Below, piece after piece: positions 15,980 through 24,453 of a stretch of DNA of 64,000 bases. The notes below the pieces were generated by a model. The model made no database searches and was not told where the DNA came from. It saw only the letters and a list, made by a program, of their open reading frames with translations. Source of the stretch: Rhizobium chutanense (lineage in GTDB: Bacteria > Pseudomonadota > Alphaproteobacteria > Rhizobiales > Rhizobiaceae); NCBI RefSeq assembly GCF_002531935.1, contig NZ_NWSV01000019.1:1-64000 (forward strand). The letters are read 5' to 3'. The position numbers were made by a program, and so were the translations under genes. Positions within the stretch are counted from its first letter, which is position 1. Each line of letters starts with the position of its first letter.

Positions 15980-18900
15980 TCAGGACGACTGCGTGCCGCC
16001 GCCGGTGAGGATCTGCAGTGCCGGCGATTGCTGGGTGCTGTTCTGGACGTCGTACATGGCGGTGAAGCGGCGCAGCAGTTTGTCGACCTTCTTCGGATCC
16101 TGGAGATCCTCGAGCTTGACGAAGCGGTTGATCAGGTCGGCCTGCTTGGCGACGTCCATGCCCGAGATCTGCGACGGCAGGCTGTAGGCCGTGGTGATGA
16201 CCTGGTAGAGCGCTTTGTCGCCGAGGATCGAATAGATCGAGGTGATGCTCGGGGCCTTGCGGCTGAAATAGAGCGCCAGGCGGACGCCGTCATTGCTTTC
16301 ACCCTGCTGCGTTTCCATCGTCTGCTGGACATAGAGCTGCTGGGTACGGTCTTCCGCCGCCTTGTTCTGAATCGTGCCCATCTTGGCGCGGGTCAGATTA
16401 CCGTCCTTGTCGAAGTTGAAGGCGGCGACGATATCCTTGAAGCGGGCATCGGCCTTGGTGTTGAGATAGCTCTTCTTGTCGTCGGGATCGGAGGTGAAGA
16501 TCTTCTTCAGCGTCGCCTTGTCGTAATCCTTCGGGTCGAGATTATTCGCCTTCAGCACCAGATCGGTCAGGCGGCTGTCATCGAGGAAATCGTCGAGCGA
16601 CTTCACCTTCGCCATGCCCTTGGCGAAATAGTCGACCTCGGTGGTCGCATCCTTCGACGCCTTGTCCTTCACCGGGCCGGCCTTCAGCAGCATGGTGACA
16701 TGCGCCTTGTAGTCGGTGGCGTATTTGGCCATGGTCGCGTCCGGCAGCGCCTGGAAAGGTGCGGCCGCCTTGCCGTCGGGACCGAAATTGAAGGCGCGGG
16801 CAAGGTTGGTGATGCGCTCGTCCTTCAGCGAGGCGATATAACCCTTCGGGTCATAGGCATCGCTCGTCAGGATCTTGCGCATCATCGAGCGCGATACTTC
16901 CTGGTCTGTCAGACCGAAGGCCTGCAGCGCCACATGATAGGGATCCGGCAGATCATCGTTGCTCTTGGTGAAATCGGCCGACGAATTGCTGCGCATGAAG
17001 TCGTTGACGGTCTTGATGTCGGAAAAGTTCAACAGGCTGCTGCTGTCGGCCATCATGCTCGAATAATTGGATGCGACCTCATCGATCGCCTCGTCGCGCT
17101 CGTCGTCGTAACGCGCCATATAGTTGTCATTGGTGGTCTGCGCCTGATCGGCCGTCTGGACCGAGCTTACCACCGGCAGCGACCCATCGGCGGCAAAATT
17201 GAAATCGGCGTTGAGATCGGCGTGGCCGGCGGCGGCCGCCGCCGTCGCATCGGTCAGGATGCTCTTCAGATCGGCGTTCGAAATGCCGGTCGGCAGATTA
17301 TAGGTGCTCTTCAGGAAATTGGTGATCGCGTCATCGGCGAGAAGGTCGTCGACATTGCCGATCGTCGACATCCGCGCCGAATAGTCGTCCGTGCGGGTGC
17401 TGGCGGCGAACTTCGTGTCGCGGATCTGGGTGGCCGTCTGGGCGGCCATGCCGTCCTTCAGCGTGCCGTCCGCCTTGAAGTTGAAGGCGGCGGCAACGTC
17501 GGCATAGGTGCCGGTGCCGCTCTGGTCAGTCAGGATCGCGCGAAGATTGACGTCGGTGACCGTCGGCGGGATGCCATAGGCATTGCGCACGAAATTGTTC
17601 AGCTTGCTGTCCGACAGCAACTGATCGACGTTGGAGATGCCGGCGATCGTCGCCTGGTAGTAGACCGCCGCATCGTCGGCCTTGCCAGCGGTGCTGGCGC
17701 TCTGTGAGGCGCTCTGCGAGGCGTAAAGGGTCGCGACCGATCCGTCCGCCTTGAAATTGAAGAGATCGTGGACGTCGCTGTAGCCCTGGGCGCTGGCCGC
17801 GGTGCGATCGACGAGGAAGGTCCTCAGCGTCGCATCGGAAACGCTGTCTGCAATCTGCATGCTGGTTCTGAGATAGCTGACCGCAACGGAATCGGACATG
17901 ATGTCGTCGACACTGGTGACACTGCCGATCATGCTGTCGAAATGCGCCGCGTTTGCCGCGGACTTGTCGGTGGTCGACTTGCGCTGCGCTGCGGTCTGAA
18001 TTGCCGAACCGTTGATCGAACCGTCCGTATTGAAGTTGAAGTCGGCATTGAGATCGGCGTGGCCCTGGGCCGCGGCATAGGTCGAATCGGTCAGGATATT
18101 CTTCAGGTCGGCATTGCTGAAACTCGTGCCGAGGCCATAGGCATCCTTGATGTAACGCGCCATGACGCTATCGGCCAGCAGATCGTCGACATTGGTGATG
18201 GCACTCGACTGCGAGGTCACGGAATAATAGTTGGTCGTGCTCGATGCAGCCGATTTCAGTTTGTTCGCCTGGTCGACCGACTGGACGCGCGCCGTGCTGG
18301 AGGTCGACCCGTCAGCCTTGAAGTTGAAGGCATTGTAGACGTTGGTAAAACCCATCAGCTGGGCATAACCCGGATCGGTCAGCACCGTGCGCAGCGCTGC
18401 GGCGGTGAAGTCGGCGCCCATGCTGTAGGCCGTCGTGATGTAGGAGGTTAGGCGTTTGTCGGCGACCAGATCGTCGACATTGGTGATCGTGCCGATCTTC
18501 GCCGTGTAATAGGCCTTGTTATATTCGGCCGCCGTCGCGCCGACATAGTAGACATCGGAACCGACCGAATTGTCGATGATGACCGATTGGGAATTCAGCG
18601 TATAGGTCTCGATGACCGACGCCTTCTGCGCGGCGGTCTGCGCCGTGCCGGTGACGGTGCCATCGGCATTGAAGCTGAACTGGGCGGCAAGCGCCTTGTA
18701 TTTGTCGCCGCCTTGCGTGTTGACGACGCTTGAGGGGTCGTTGAGATCGCTCGTCAGCACCTGGCGCAGGAAGTCCTTCGACGCATAGGTGGGATCGATG
18801 TTGAACGTCTTCAGCACATAGGTGCGCAGCCGGGTGTTGTTGACCAGGTCGTCGACCGTCTGCACGCTGTCGATATTGTTGCTGTAATAAGTGCTCTCGG

Positions 18901-19315
18901 CGCTCGCCGCCTTATCGGCATCGGCGAAGGACTGCTTGTAGAGGCCGATCATGTCGTCCTCCTGCGCGTCCGTCTGCACATCCTTGGCAGGCGCATTGAA
19001 ATTAAAGGCGGCGGCGAATTCGCGGTAGCGGGTATCGGAGAGCTTGTTGGCGTAGCTGTTCGGGTCGGTCAGATCGCTTTCCAGCACCTTTTTCATGAAG
19101 GCCTTGGCGTAGGTCATATCCTCGAGGCCATAGGCCTTCATCGCATAGCTGTAGAGCTTGTAGTTGCCGAGGAAATCGTCGACGTCTTTGACCTTGTTGA
19201 TATTGTCCGCGTAATACTCGGCATCCTTCTTGACCGTCGCCTGTGACGCAACCTTATTGAGGCTGGACGTCATATCCTTCGACAGGATCGTGTAAGCGAG
19301 GGAAGCCGTGATCAT
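15980..19315 (-). CDS. Giant multi-module DUF1217-type protein
   Basis: The 1111-residue protein is built from about ten tandem modules. Nine end in an F(N/S)F-x2-DG motif (near residues 104, 214, 331, 427, 520, 612, 706, 843 and 967), and each holds a V-DDLL-like turn, a Y-x-L/I helix and a (I/V)LTD/SD segment. The last module (YFSRKAPSITSIYSILGD ... LLRRFTAMYDVQN) matches the usual end of single-domain DUF1217 proteins. Those occur near flagellar genes in rhizobia, so a motility role is possible but unproven. No clear signal peptide is seen. The ATG at 19315 gives MITASLAYTILSKD. Confidence 0.8.
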   Translation of the reverse strand: MITASLAYTILSKDMTSSLNKVASQATVKKDAEYYADNINKVKDVDDFLGNYKLYSYAMKAYGLEDMTYAKAFMKKVLESDLTDPNSYANKLSDTRYREFAAAFNFNAPAKDVQTDAQEDDMIGLYKQSFADADKAASAESTYYSNNIDSVQTVDDLVNNTRLRTYVLKTFNIDPTYASKDFLRQVLTSDLNDPSSVVNTQGGDKYKALAAQFSFNADGTVTGTAQTAAQKASVIETYTLNSQSVIIDNSVGSDVYYVGATAAEYNKAYYTAKIGTITNVDDLVADKRLTSYITTAYSMGADFTAAALRTVLTDPGYAQLMGFTNVYNAFNFKADGSTSSTARVQSVDQANKLKSAASSTTNYYSVTSQSSAITNVDDLLADSVMARYIKDAYGLGTSFSNADLKNILTDSTYAAAQGHADLNADFNFNTDGSINGSAIQTAAQRKSTTDKSAANAAHFDSMIGSVTSVDDIMSDSVAVSYLRTSMQIADSVSDATLRTFLVDRTAASAQGYSDVHDLFNFKADGSVATLYASQSASQSASTAGKADDAAVYYQATIAGISNVDQLLSDSKLNNFVRNAYGIPPTVTDVNLRAILTDQSGTGTYADVAAAFNFKADGTLKDGMAAQTATQIRDTKFAASTRTDDYSARMSTIGNVDDLLADDAITNFLKSTYNLPTGISNADLKSILTDATAAAAAGHADLNADFNFAADGSLPVVSSVQTADQAQTTNDNYMARYDDERDEAIDEVASNYSSMMADSSSLLNFSDIKTVNDFMRSNSSADFTKSNDDLPDPYHVALQAFGLTDQEVSRSMMRKILTSDAYDPKGYIASLKDERITNLARAFNFGPDGKAAAPFQALPDATMAKYATDYKAHVTMLLKAGPVKDKASKDATTEVDYFAKGMAKVKSLDDFLDDSRLTDLVLKANNLDPKDYDKATLKKIFTSDPDDKKSYLNTKADARFKDIVAAFNFDKDGNLTRAKMGTIQNKAAEDRTQQLYVQQTMETQQGESNDGVRLALYFSRKAPSITSIYSILGDKALYQVITTAYSLPSQISGMDVAKQADLINRFVKLEDLQDPKKVDKLLRRFTAMYDVQNSTQQSPALQILTGGGTQSS

Positions 19316-19615
19316 GAATAGCGCCCTTTTCGGCAAAATCTCTAAAAGAACGACGAACTGCTGGTGAGCCCATTTTGCCATGGAAAGCTTACCCGAGGCT
19401 TACCTCAGGATGCATCATTTCCGCACAGCACAGCGTTCACCTTCCGGAAACCCTGCCGGATTCGGTTTTGATAACCATCAGAGGAGGCAAAGTTTTCTTA
19501 ACCGCAATTTTTAAGCTGTACGGAAGGGCAGGCCCCTATTGTCGGCCATAGAGGACGAAAAGTCCCAAGGAGAAGACCGGAAATCGGCTCTCAGGTAAGA
19601 CAAGGGTAGAATGAC

Positions 19616-20182
19616 ATGAACAATCCCGTAAAGAAGCCGGCCTGGGCCGGCACGACGTTACGCCTCGATCCGTCCCGCTTTCCTCAGCAGGTCAGCTACG
19701 CCATCCATGATTGTTCGGATGACGTGAATATCACCATCGACGAACGCGGCGCGGTGCTGCGCAAGGTCCTGCCTTCCAGCGGGCTGCCGCTGTCGATTGC
19801 GCTGCCGAAGCGCGTCTTCAAGGGTGTCGCCGCCCGCGCCATCGACCATGGCGACGGCGAGGTTACCGTCACGCTCGAGCTGCACCACGCCGATCCCGAG
19901 CTCTGCATCCCGCTGCTCGTCGCCCATGATCTCAGCGATATCGCCGCCGACTGGCGCAGCTGGTCGGAAGCCTTCCGCATTCCGATGCTGATGGTCGAGG
20001 CCGACGGCGTCGCCCGTCCGCTCGAAGATCATATCGGCGGCCTGCGCACCAGCGATCTCAAGCCGCGCCGCCGTCATTCCTATTTCGCCAATCGCCGCCC
20101 ACGTTTCCTCGTGCGCCGCACCACCGGCCAGCTCGGCGTCGCCATGCGGATCGAAGGCAAGGAAATCATCGCCCGCCACTGA
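19616..20182 (+). CDS. DUF6101-like protein
   Basis: The 188-residue soluble protein has a β-rich N-terminal half (TTLRLDPSRFPQQVSYAIHD, VNITIDERGAVLRK). The C-terminal half is basic and ends in RRRHSYFANRRPRFLVRRTT. This pattern is common in Rhizobiales and is labelled DUF6101 as far as I recall. Function is unknown. It is divergent from the DUF1217 gene and convergent with ubiA, with a shared terminator downstream. Confidence 0.72.
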   Translation: MNNPVKKPAWAGTTLRLDPSRFPQQVSYAIHDCSDDVNITIDERGAVLRKVLPSSGLPLSIALPKRVFKGVAARAIDHGDGEVTVTLELHHADPELCIPLLVAHDLSDIAADWRSWSEAFRIPMLMVEADGVARPLEDHIGGLRTSDLKPRRRHSYFANRRPRFLVRRTTGQLGVAMRIEGKEIIARH

Positions 20183-20216
20183 GCGATATCGCGACACTTC
20201 GGTTTCGTAGCATTTG

Positions 20217-20240
20217 AAACCCGGCGCCCGCGCCGGGTTT
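20217..20240. terminator. Bidirectional terminator
   Basis: AAACCCGGCGC (20217-20227) pairs with GCGCCGGGTTT (20230-20240) across a two-base gap, giving a very strong GC stem with A/T flanks on both sides. It lies between the convergent DUF6101-like gene and ubiA and would serve both. Confidence 0.8.
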
Positions 20241-20262
20241 GTCGTTTCCTGCATCGTCCCAA

Positions 20263-21222
20263 TCAGGGAATGGCGAAGAGCAGCGAGACGAAGAGGCCGA
20301 AGAAAATGATCAGGCCGACGCGGTTGTTCGACTTGAACAGCGCCAGGCATTGGGCGGCATCCTCGATATCGAGCCGGACGATCTGCCAGGCAAACATGCC
20401 GGCCGCGCCGAGCAAGGCCAGGAAAGCGATGAGATTGGCGCCGGCGAGCGCGAAAGCCATAAACATCAGCACCAGCGTCAGCCCGTAAAGGCCGATCAGC
20501 CAAATCCTCGTCCTGTCGCCGAACAGGCGCGCGGTCGAGCGGACGCCGATCAGCTCGTCATCCTCCTTGTCCTGATGGGCGTAGATTGTGTCGTAACCGA
20601 TCGTCCAGGCGACGGAGGCGGCATAGAGCAGGACGGACGCAAAGGAAATCCCGCCCAAAATGCCGGCCCAGCCCATCAGCGCGCCCCAGGAGAAGGCAAG
20701 GCCGAGATAGAATTGCGGCCAGTCGGTGAAGCGTTTGGCATAGGGATAAAGCGCCACGATGCCGAGCGAGAGCACGCCGAGAAAGACGGTGAACCAGTTG
20801 AACTGCAAGAGCACGAAGAGACCGACCAGCGCCTGCAGGCCGATGAAGATTTTCGCCCGGGCGCGCGTGACGCGGCCGGAGGGGAGCGGACGCGAACGCG
20901 TGCGCGCCACTTCCATGTCGATCTCGTGGTCGACGAGATCATTATAGGTGCAGCCGGCGCCGCGCATAGCAACGGCGCCGATGAAATAGAGGAACAGGTG
21001 CGCCACCAGCAGGCTGCCGGAATAGAGCCCCTGGCCGATCGCCGCATTGGCGGCCAGCGTCGCCGACCAGAAGCACGGCCACATCAGCAATTGCCAGCCG
21101 ATCGGGCGATCCCAGCGGGCCAGCTGCGCATAGGGCCAGAGCCATGGCGGCAGGATCCGGTAGACCCAGTTGTCGGAAGGCGCGTCGGAAACGCGATCGT
21201 TAAGGTGGTCGGTATCTTGCAT
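20263..21222 (-). CDS. ubiA: 4-hydroxybenzoate polyprenyltransferase
   Basis: This 319-residue membrane protein has about eight to nine hydrophobic helices and the two UbiA aspartate motifs, NDLVDHEIDMEVARTRSRPL and DTIYAHQDKEDDELIGVRST. It attaches the polyprenyl tail to 4-hydroxybenzoate in ubiquinone synthesis at the inner membrane. The polyprenyl diphosphate synthase for the same pathway is at 43.8 kb. The start at 21222 gives MQDTDHLNDRV; the open frame upstream is longer than family members need. Confidence 0.94.
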   Translation of the reverse strand: MQDTDHLNDRVSDAPSDNWVYRILPPWLWPYAQLARWDRPIGWQLLMWPCFWSATLAANAAIGQGLYSGSLLVAHLFLYFIGAVAMRGAGCTYNDLVDHEIDMEVARTRSRPLPSGRVTRARAKIFIGLQALVGLFVLLQFNWFTVFLGVLSLGIVALYPYAKRFTDWPQFYLGLAFSWGALMGWAGILGGISFASVLLYAASVAWTIGYDTIYAHQDKEDDELIGVRSTARLFGDRTRIWLIGLYGLTLVLMFMAFALAGANLIAFLALLGAAGMFAWQIVRLDIEDAAQCLALFKSNNRVGLIIFFGLFVSLLFAIP

Positions 21223-21305
21223 GCCGCCATCTAGCGACCGGCCGGCGATCCGGTCAAGAATTGTTATGCGCCCGCGCCTTCGAAAGAACGCGCGGGCTTC
21301 GGCCA

Positions 21306-22118
21306 TCACTGCAGGGAGAAATTGAACTTGTAGGTCGCCGAAACGCCGATCACGACCTGGTTCTTCGAACCGCGATCGCGCACCAGGCTGCTGTCGGCAG
21401 CCGGACCGGCCAGCCGCTTATATTCGAGGAAGGAGCTGGCCGAGAGGTTTTCCGTCGCCTTCCAGGTGATGGCCGTTCCCGCGCCATAGGACTGGATGCC
21501 CGACGACGGCTTGTAAGGATCAAGGCCGCTTGCCGCGGCATGTTTGGCGCTGACGCCGTAATAGGCGTCGTAATAGCCGGCGGTGGCGAATGTCGCGCGC
21601 GGGCCGCCTGACAGCTGCAGGTTGGGCGCAATATCGGTGAAGGCATCGACGGCGAGATCGGCGACGACGCCGTCGTGGGACCGGATGCCCTGGCGGACTT
21701 CGGCGCGGGCGCGCAGGAAATCGGTTGGGTAAACCTCGACGAAGCCGCCGGCTTCCGCCCCCCATTTGACCTTCCGCAAGCCCTTCAGGTCACTGTCGTC
21801 GCCGGCATCGCGCGACGGGACGAATTTGCCGACGAGGCCGGCGCGGAAGGCACCCTTGTCGATGAGGGCGAAAGACGGATTGTCGTTGCGTGAGGAAAAA
21901 CGCGGGCCTGCACCCTGGCGGCCGACCGAGATCAGCGGGCTGAACTTGAATTCATTATGCGACGAGCCTTCGAATTTCGGAGCGGAGAAACCGGCGACGC
22001 CGACGCTCAGATACCAGTCGCCGGACCAGAAGGGCTGGCCGCTTTCCTGCGCGGCGGCCAAAGCTGGGAATGAAAGGGCAATAGCCAAAGAGATCGATAC
22101 GACTGATCGATGAAACAC
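21306..22118 (-). CDS. MipA/OmpV family outer-membrane protein
   Basis: The 270-residue product has a signal peptide (ISLAIALSFPALAAAQ) and a β-rich body ending in SATYKFNFSLQ, with the C-terminal aromatic/hydrophobic pattern of an outer-membrane barrel. The segments WSGDWYLSVGVAGFSAPKFE and FSPLISVGRQG are typical of MipA/OmpV. Family members act as scaffolds for murein synthesis enzymes or as porin-like proteins. The start is GTG (22116-22118) with GGAG eight bases upstream. Confidence 0.87.
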   Translation of the reverse strand: MFHRSVVSISLAIALSFPALAAAQESGQPFWSGDWYLSVGVAGFSAPKFEGSSHNEFKFSPLISVGRQGAGPRFSSRNDNPSFALIDKGAFRAGLVGKFVPSRDAGDDSDLKGLRKVKWGAEAGGFVEVYPTDFLRARAEVRQGIRSHDGVVADLAVDAFTDIAPNLQLSGGPRATFATAGYYDAYYGVSAKHAAASGLDPYKPSSGIQSYGAGTAITWKATENLSASSFLEYKRLAGPAADSSLVRDRGSKNQVVIGVSATYKFNFSLQ

Positions 22119-22253
22119 GTCCGCACTCCAGAAAACGCAAAAACAAAGCCGCGGAGGGCGGCGGCGGCTACATTTATCGTGAGGTCGTTACCCCAATGTT
22201 AACCACGGAGACACAAAGGACGTGAAATGAATGGTGTGGAGATCCGCGAGAGC

Positions 22254-22394
22254 AGCCCCTCATCCGGCTGCCGCCACCTTCTCCCCGCTCGCGGGGCGAA
22301 GAGACCAAGCCGCAACCTCTCCGTACCCACCTCGCTCCCGCAAGGCACGCCCCCTCGCCCCGTTTACGGGGAGAGGGTTAGGGTGAGGGGCAGC
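22254..22394. repeat. Palindromic repeat family B, paired copy
   Basis: The left arm begins CCCCTCATCCGGCTGCCGCC and has CACCTTCTCCCCGCTCGCGG. The right arm has CCCCGTTTACGGGGAGAGG, ending GTTAGGGTGAGGGGC. It fills most of the 326-base gap between MipA and the histidine phosphatase; the rest of the gap shows nothing else. Confidence 0.65.
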
Positions 22395-22444
22395 TTCCGC
22401 GCAAACCGGACGTAAAATCGCTCCTGCAATTTTGGTGGAATTGC

Positions 22445-23026
22445 TTACCGCTGGTTCCACCCGCGGATAACCGGTTCGGTCAGATCATGCTCGTAGCCGA
22501 GCACGCTGATGCTTGTGGTGTCGAGGGAGAAATACACGCCGCCTTCCGGCGGCAGGCCGAGCCAACGGGCGGCGAGCACGCGCAGGAAATGCGAACTCGA
22601 GAAGATCAGAATGGTGCTGGCGGCCTCGCGAAGCGCATGGATGACGGCGTCGGCGCGGGCGCCGACATCGGCGGCGAACTCGCCGTTCGGGCAGCCATCG
22701 CGAAAGAGCTGCCAGCCGGGGCGGCCGGCGAGGATTTCCTTGGTGGTGATGCCTTCATAGGCGCCGTAATCCCATTCGGCGAGATCCTCCCTGATCACTG
22801 CACCCGATCCGAAACCGGCGAGCGCGCAGGTCGTGCGGGCCCGTGCGGACGGGCTCGACCAGACGGCGGAGAAGGAAAGGCCGGCCAGCCGTTCGGTCAG
22901 CTTGCGGGCGGCGGCCTCGCCATTCACAGTCAGCGGAATATCGGTTCGTCCGGTATGGCGCCCGGACCGGCTCCATTCGGTTTCACCGTGGCGGACGAGG
23001 TAGATTTCGGGAAACGCATTGCTCAT
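22445..23026 (-). CDS. Histidine phosphatase family protein
   Basis: This 193-residue protein begins with the phosphoglycerate-mutase-like motif YLVRHGETEWS, whose histidine is phosphorylated in catalysis. It has the second histidine in SSSHFLRVLAARWL and the conserved LAEWDYGAYEG. It would act as a phosphatase on a small phosphorylated substrate. The start at 23026 has AAAGGG seven bases upstream; ATG 23032 is too close to it. Confidence 0.88.
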   Translation of the reverse strand: MSNAFPEIYLVRHGETEWSRSGRHTGRTDIPLTVNGEAAARKLTERLAGLSFSAVWSSPSARARTTCALAGFGSGAVIREDLAEWDYGAYEGITTKEILAGRPGWQLFRDGCPNGEFAADVGARADAVIHALREAASTILIFSSSHFLRVLAARWLGLPPEGGVYFSLDTTSISVLGYEHDLTEPVIRGWNQR

Positions 23027-23060
23027 CGGCATGCCCTTTCATTATGGCCGGCGCTGCCGC

Positions 23061-24320
23061 TCAGAAGGTCACCTTTTCGAGCGGCGGGCGCCTCGCCTCG
23101 AATTCCTGCAGCTTGGCTTCGTTGCGCGCAATGTAATTGCGGTTGTCGGGTACGGTGAACTGGTTCTTGGCGATCTGGATCTGCAGGATGAAGAGTTCGT
23201 CCCAGCGGAAACCCATTTCGGAACCGGCCAGGTAGAATTCCCACATGCGGAAGAACTGCTCGTCGTAAAGCGCCACCGCTTCGGCCTTGCGCGCCACGAA
23301 ACGTTCGCGCCAATGGCGCAGCGTATAGGCATAATGCATCGGCAGGATTTCGACATCCCTGACCAGCAGCCCGGCCTTTTCGAGCGGCGGCAGGACCTCG
23401 CCGACGGAAGGAATGTAGCCGCCTGGAAAAATATACTTCTCGATGAAGGCGTTGGTGCCGAAGCTCGGCCTCGGGCGGCCGATCGAATGCAGCACCATGA
23501 CGCCGTTATCGTCGAGCAGATCGGCTACCTTGCGGAAGAAGTTGGGGTAATTGCCGATCCCGACATGTTCGAACATGCCGACCGAGACGATACGGTCGAA
23601 CTTTTGGCCGGCCATGCTGCGATAATCCTGCAGCTCGAAACGCACCCGATCGGCAAGTCCGCGCTTTGCAGCCCGGTCACGCGAGACCTTCAGCTGTTCT
23701 TCGCTGAGCGTGATGCCGGTAAAATCGGCTCCATCGGTCGCTTCCGTGAGATACAGGCCCATACCGCCCCAGCCCGAGCCGATCTCCAGGATACGCTGGT
23801 TGGGCCGAAGCAGGAGCTTGGCGGCGATATGGCGTTTCTTGGCGAGCTGCGCCTCGTCGAGACCAATGCCCGGCGGCTCGAAATAGCCGCAGGAATATTG
23901 CCAGTCCTCGTCGAGGAAAAGATCGAAGAGCTTGGCCGACAGGTCGTAGTGATGGGCGACATTGTGCTTGTTGCGGTTGACAGGCATGCGGCTCTTCAGC
24001 TGCTGCAAGGCAATGCGGCCGACGAGCAGTGCCGCCATCTTGAAATCGAAGATCTCGTTGGTGGTGTTCTGTTTCACCAGCGACAGGAAATCGTAAATAT
24101 TGCCCTGTTCGAGAATGAACCGGCCCTGCATGTACATTTCGCCGAGCTTCATCGTCGGGTCGCGGCGGATGGCGTCCTCGGCCTCCTGATCGGCAAGGCG
24201 GGCCACCACGGTTTCACCGCTGCCGTCGCCGACCATGTGGGTGTCGCCATTGGCAAGGGTAAGTTTCAACGAACCCTTGCGGATGATTTGCTGGACGATC
24301 GAAAGGAAAGCCGACGCCAT
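23061..24320 (-). CDS. cfa: Cyclopropane-fatty-acyl-phospholipid synthase
   Basis: The 419-residue protein has the N-terminal lipid-binding domain and the SAM domain of the CFA family: YDLSAKLFDLFLDEDWQYSC, RILEIGSGWGGMGLYL and GITLSEEQL, followed by SVGMFEHVGIGNY. It converts membrane-lipid double bonds to cyclopropanes, important for lactobacillic acid in rhizobial membranes under acid or stationary conditions. GAGG lies five bases before the ATG. An inverted repeat (24335-24352) lies just upstream of the start. Confidence 0.93.
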   Translation of the reverse strand: MASAFLSIVQQIIRKGSLKLTLANGDTHMVGDGSGETVVARLADQEAEDAIRRDPTMKLGEMYMQGRFILEQGNIYDFLSLVKQNTTNEIFDFKMAALLVGRIALQQLKSRMPVNRNKHNVAHHYDLSAKLFDLFLDEDWQYSCGYFEPPGIGLDEAQLAKKRHIAAKLLLRPNQRILEIGSGWGGMGLYLTEATDGADFTGITLSEEQLKVSRDRAAKRGLADRVRFELQDYRSMAGQKFDRIVSVGMFEHVGIGNYPNFFRKVADLLDDNGVMVLHSIGRPRPSFGTNAFIEKYIFPGGYIPSVGEVLPPLEKAGLLVRDVEILPMHYAYTLRHWRERFVARKAEAVALYDEQFFRMWEFYLAGSEMGFRWDELFILQIQIAKNQFTVPDNRNYIARNEAKLQEFEARRPPLEKVTF

Positions 24321-24334
24321 GGACGCCTCGCAAA

Positions 24335-24352
24335 TGTGACAGGATAGTCACA
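24335..24352. promoter_or_regulatory. Inverted repeat TGTGAC-N6-GTCACA upstream of cfa
   Basis: It is a perfect 6+6 palindrome 15-32 bases upstream of the cfa start. Another TGTGACA lies at 24421. The half site TGTGA resembles Crp/Fnr-type sites, but the spacing (eight bases between TGTGA and TCACA) is not the classic six. It may repress cfa if occupied. Confidence 0.4.
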
Positions 24353-24453
24353 TCAACTTAGTGGCTCTCTTTCGCCTTACAAGCGCCGGATTTAGCACTC
24401 TCGAAATAACGCCGACAAACTGTGACATTTTTGCCGAAATACCGGCTAAACCC

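Noticed and set aside
15824..17707. 627-codon open frame antisense to the DUF1217 gene
   Set aside because: It is a GC-rich shadow. The opposite strand has clear repeating modules and normal codon use, while this frame is an Arg/Gly/Ile-rich string with no domain.
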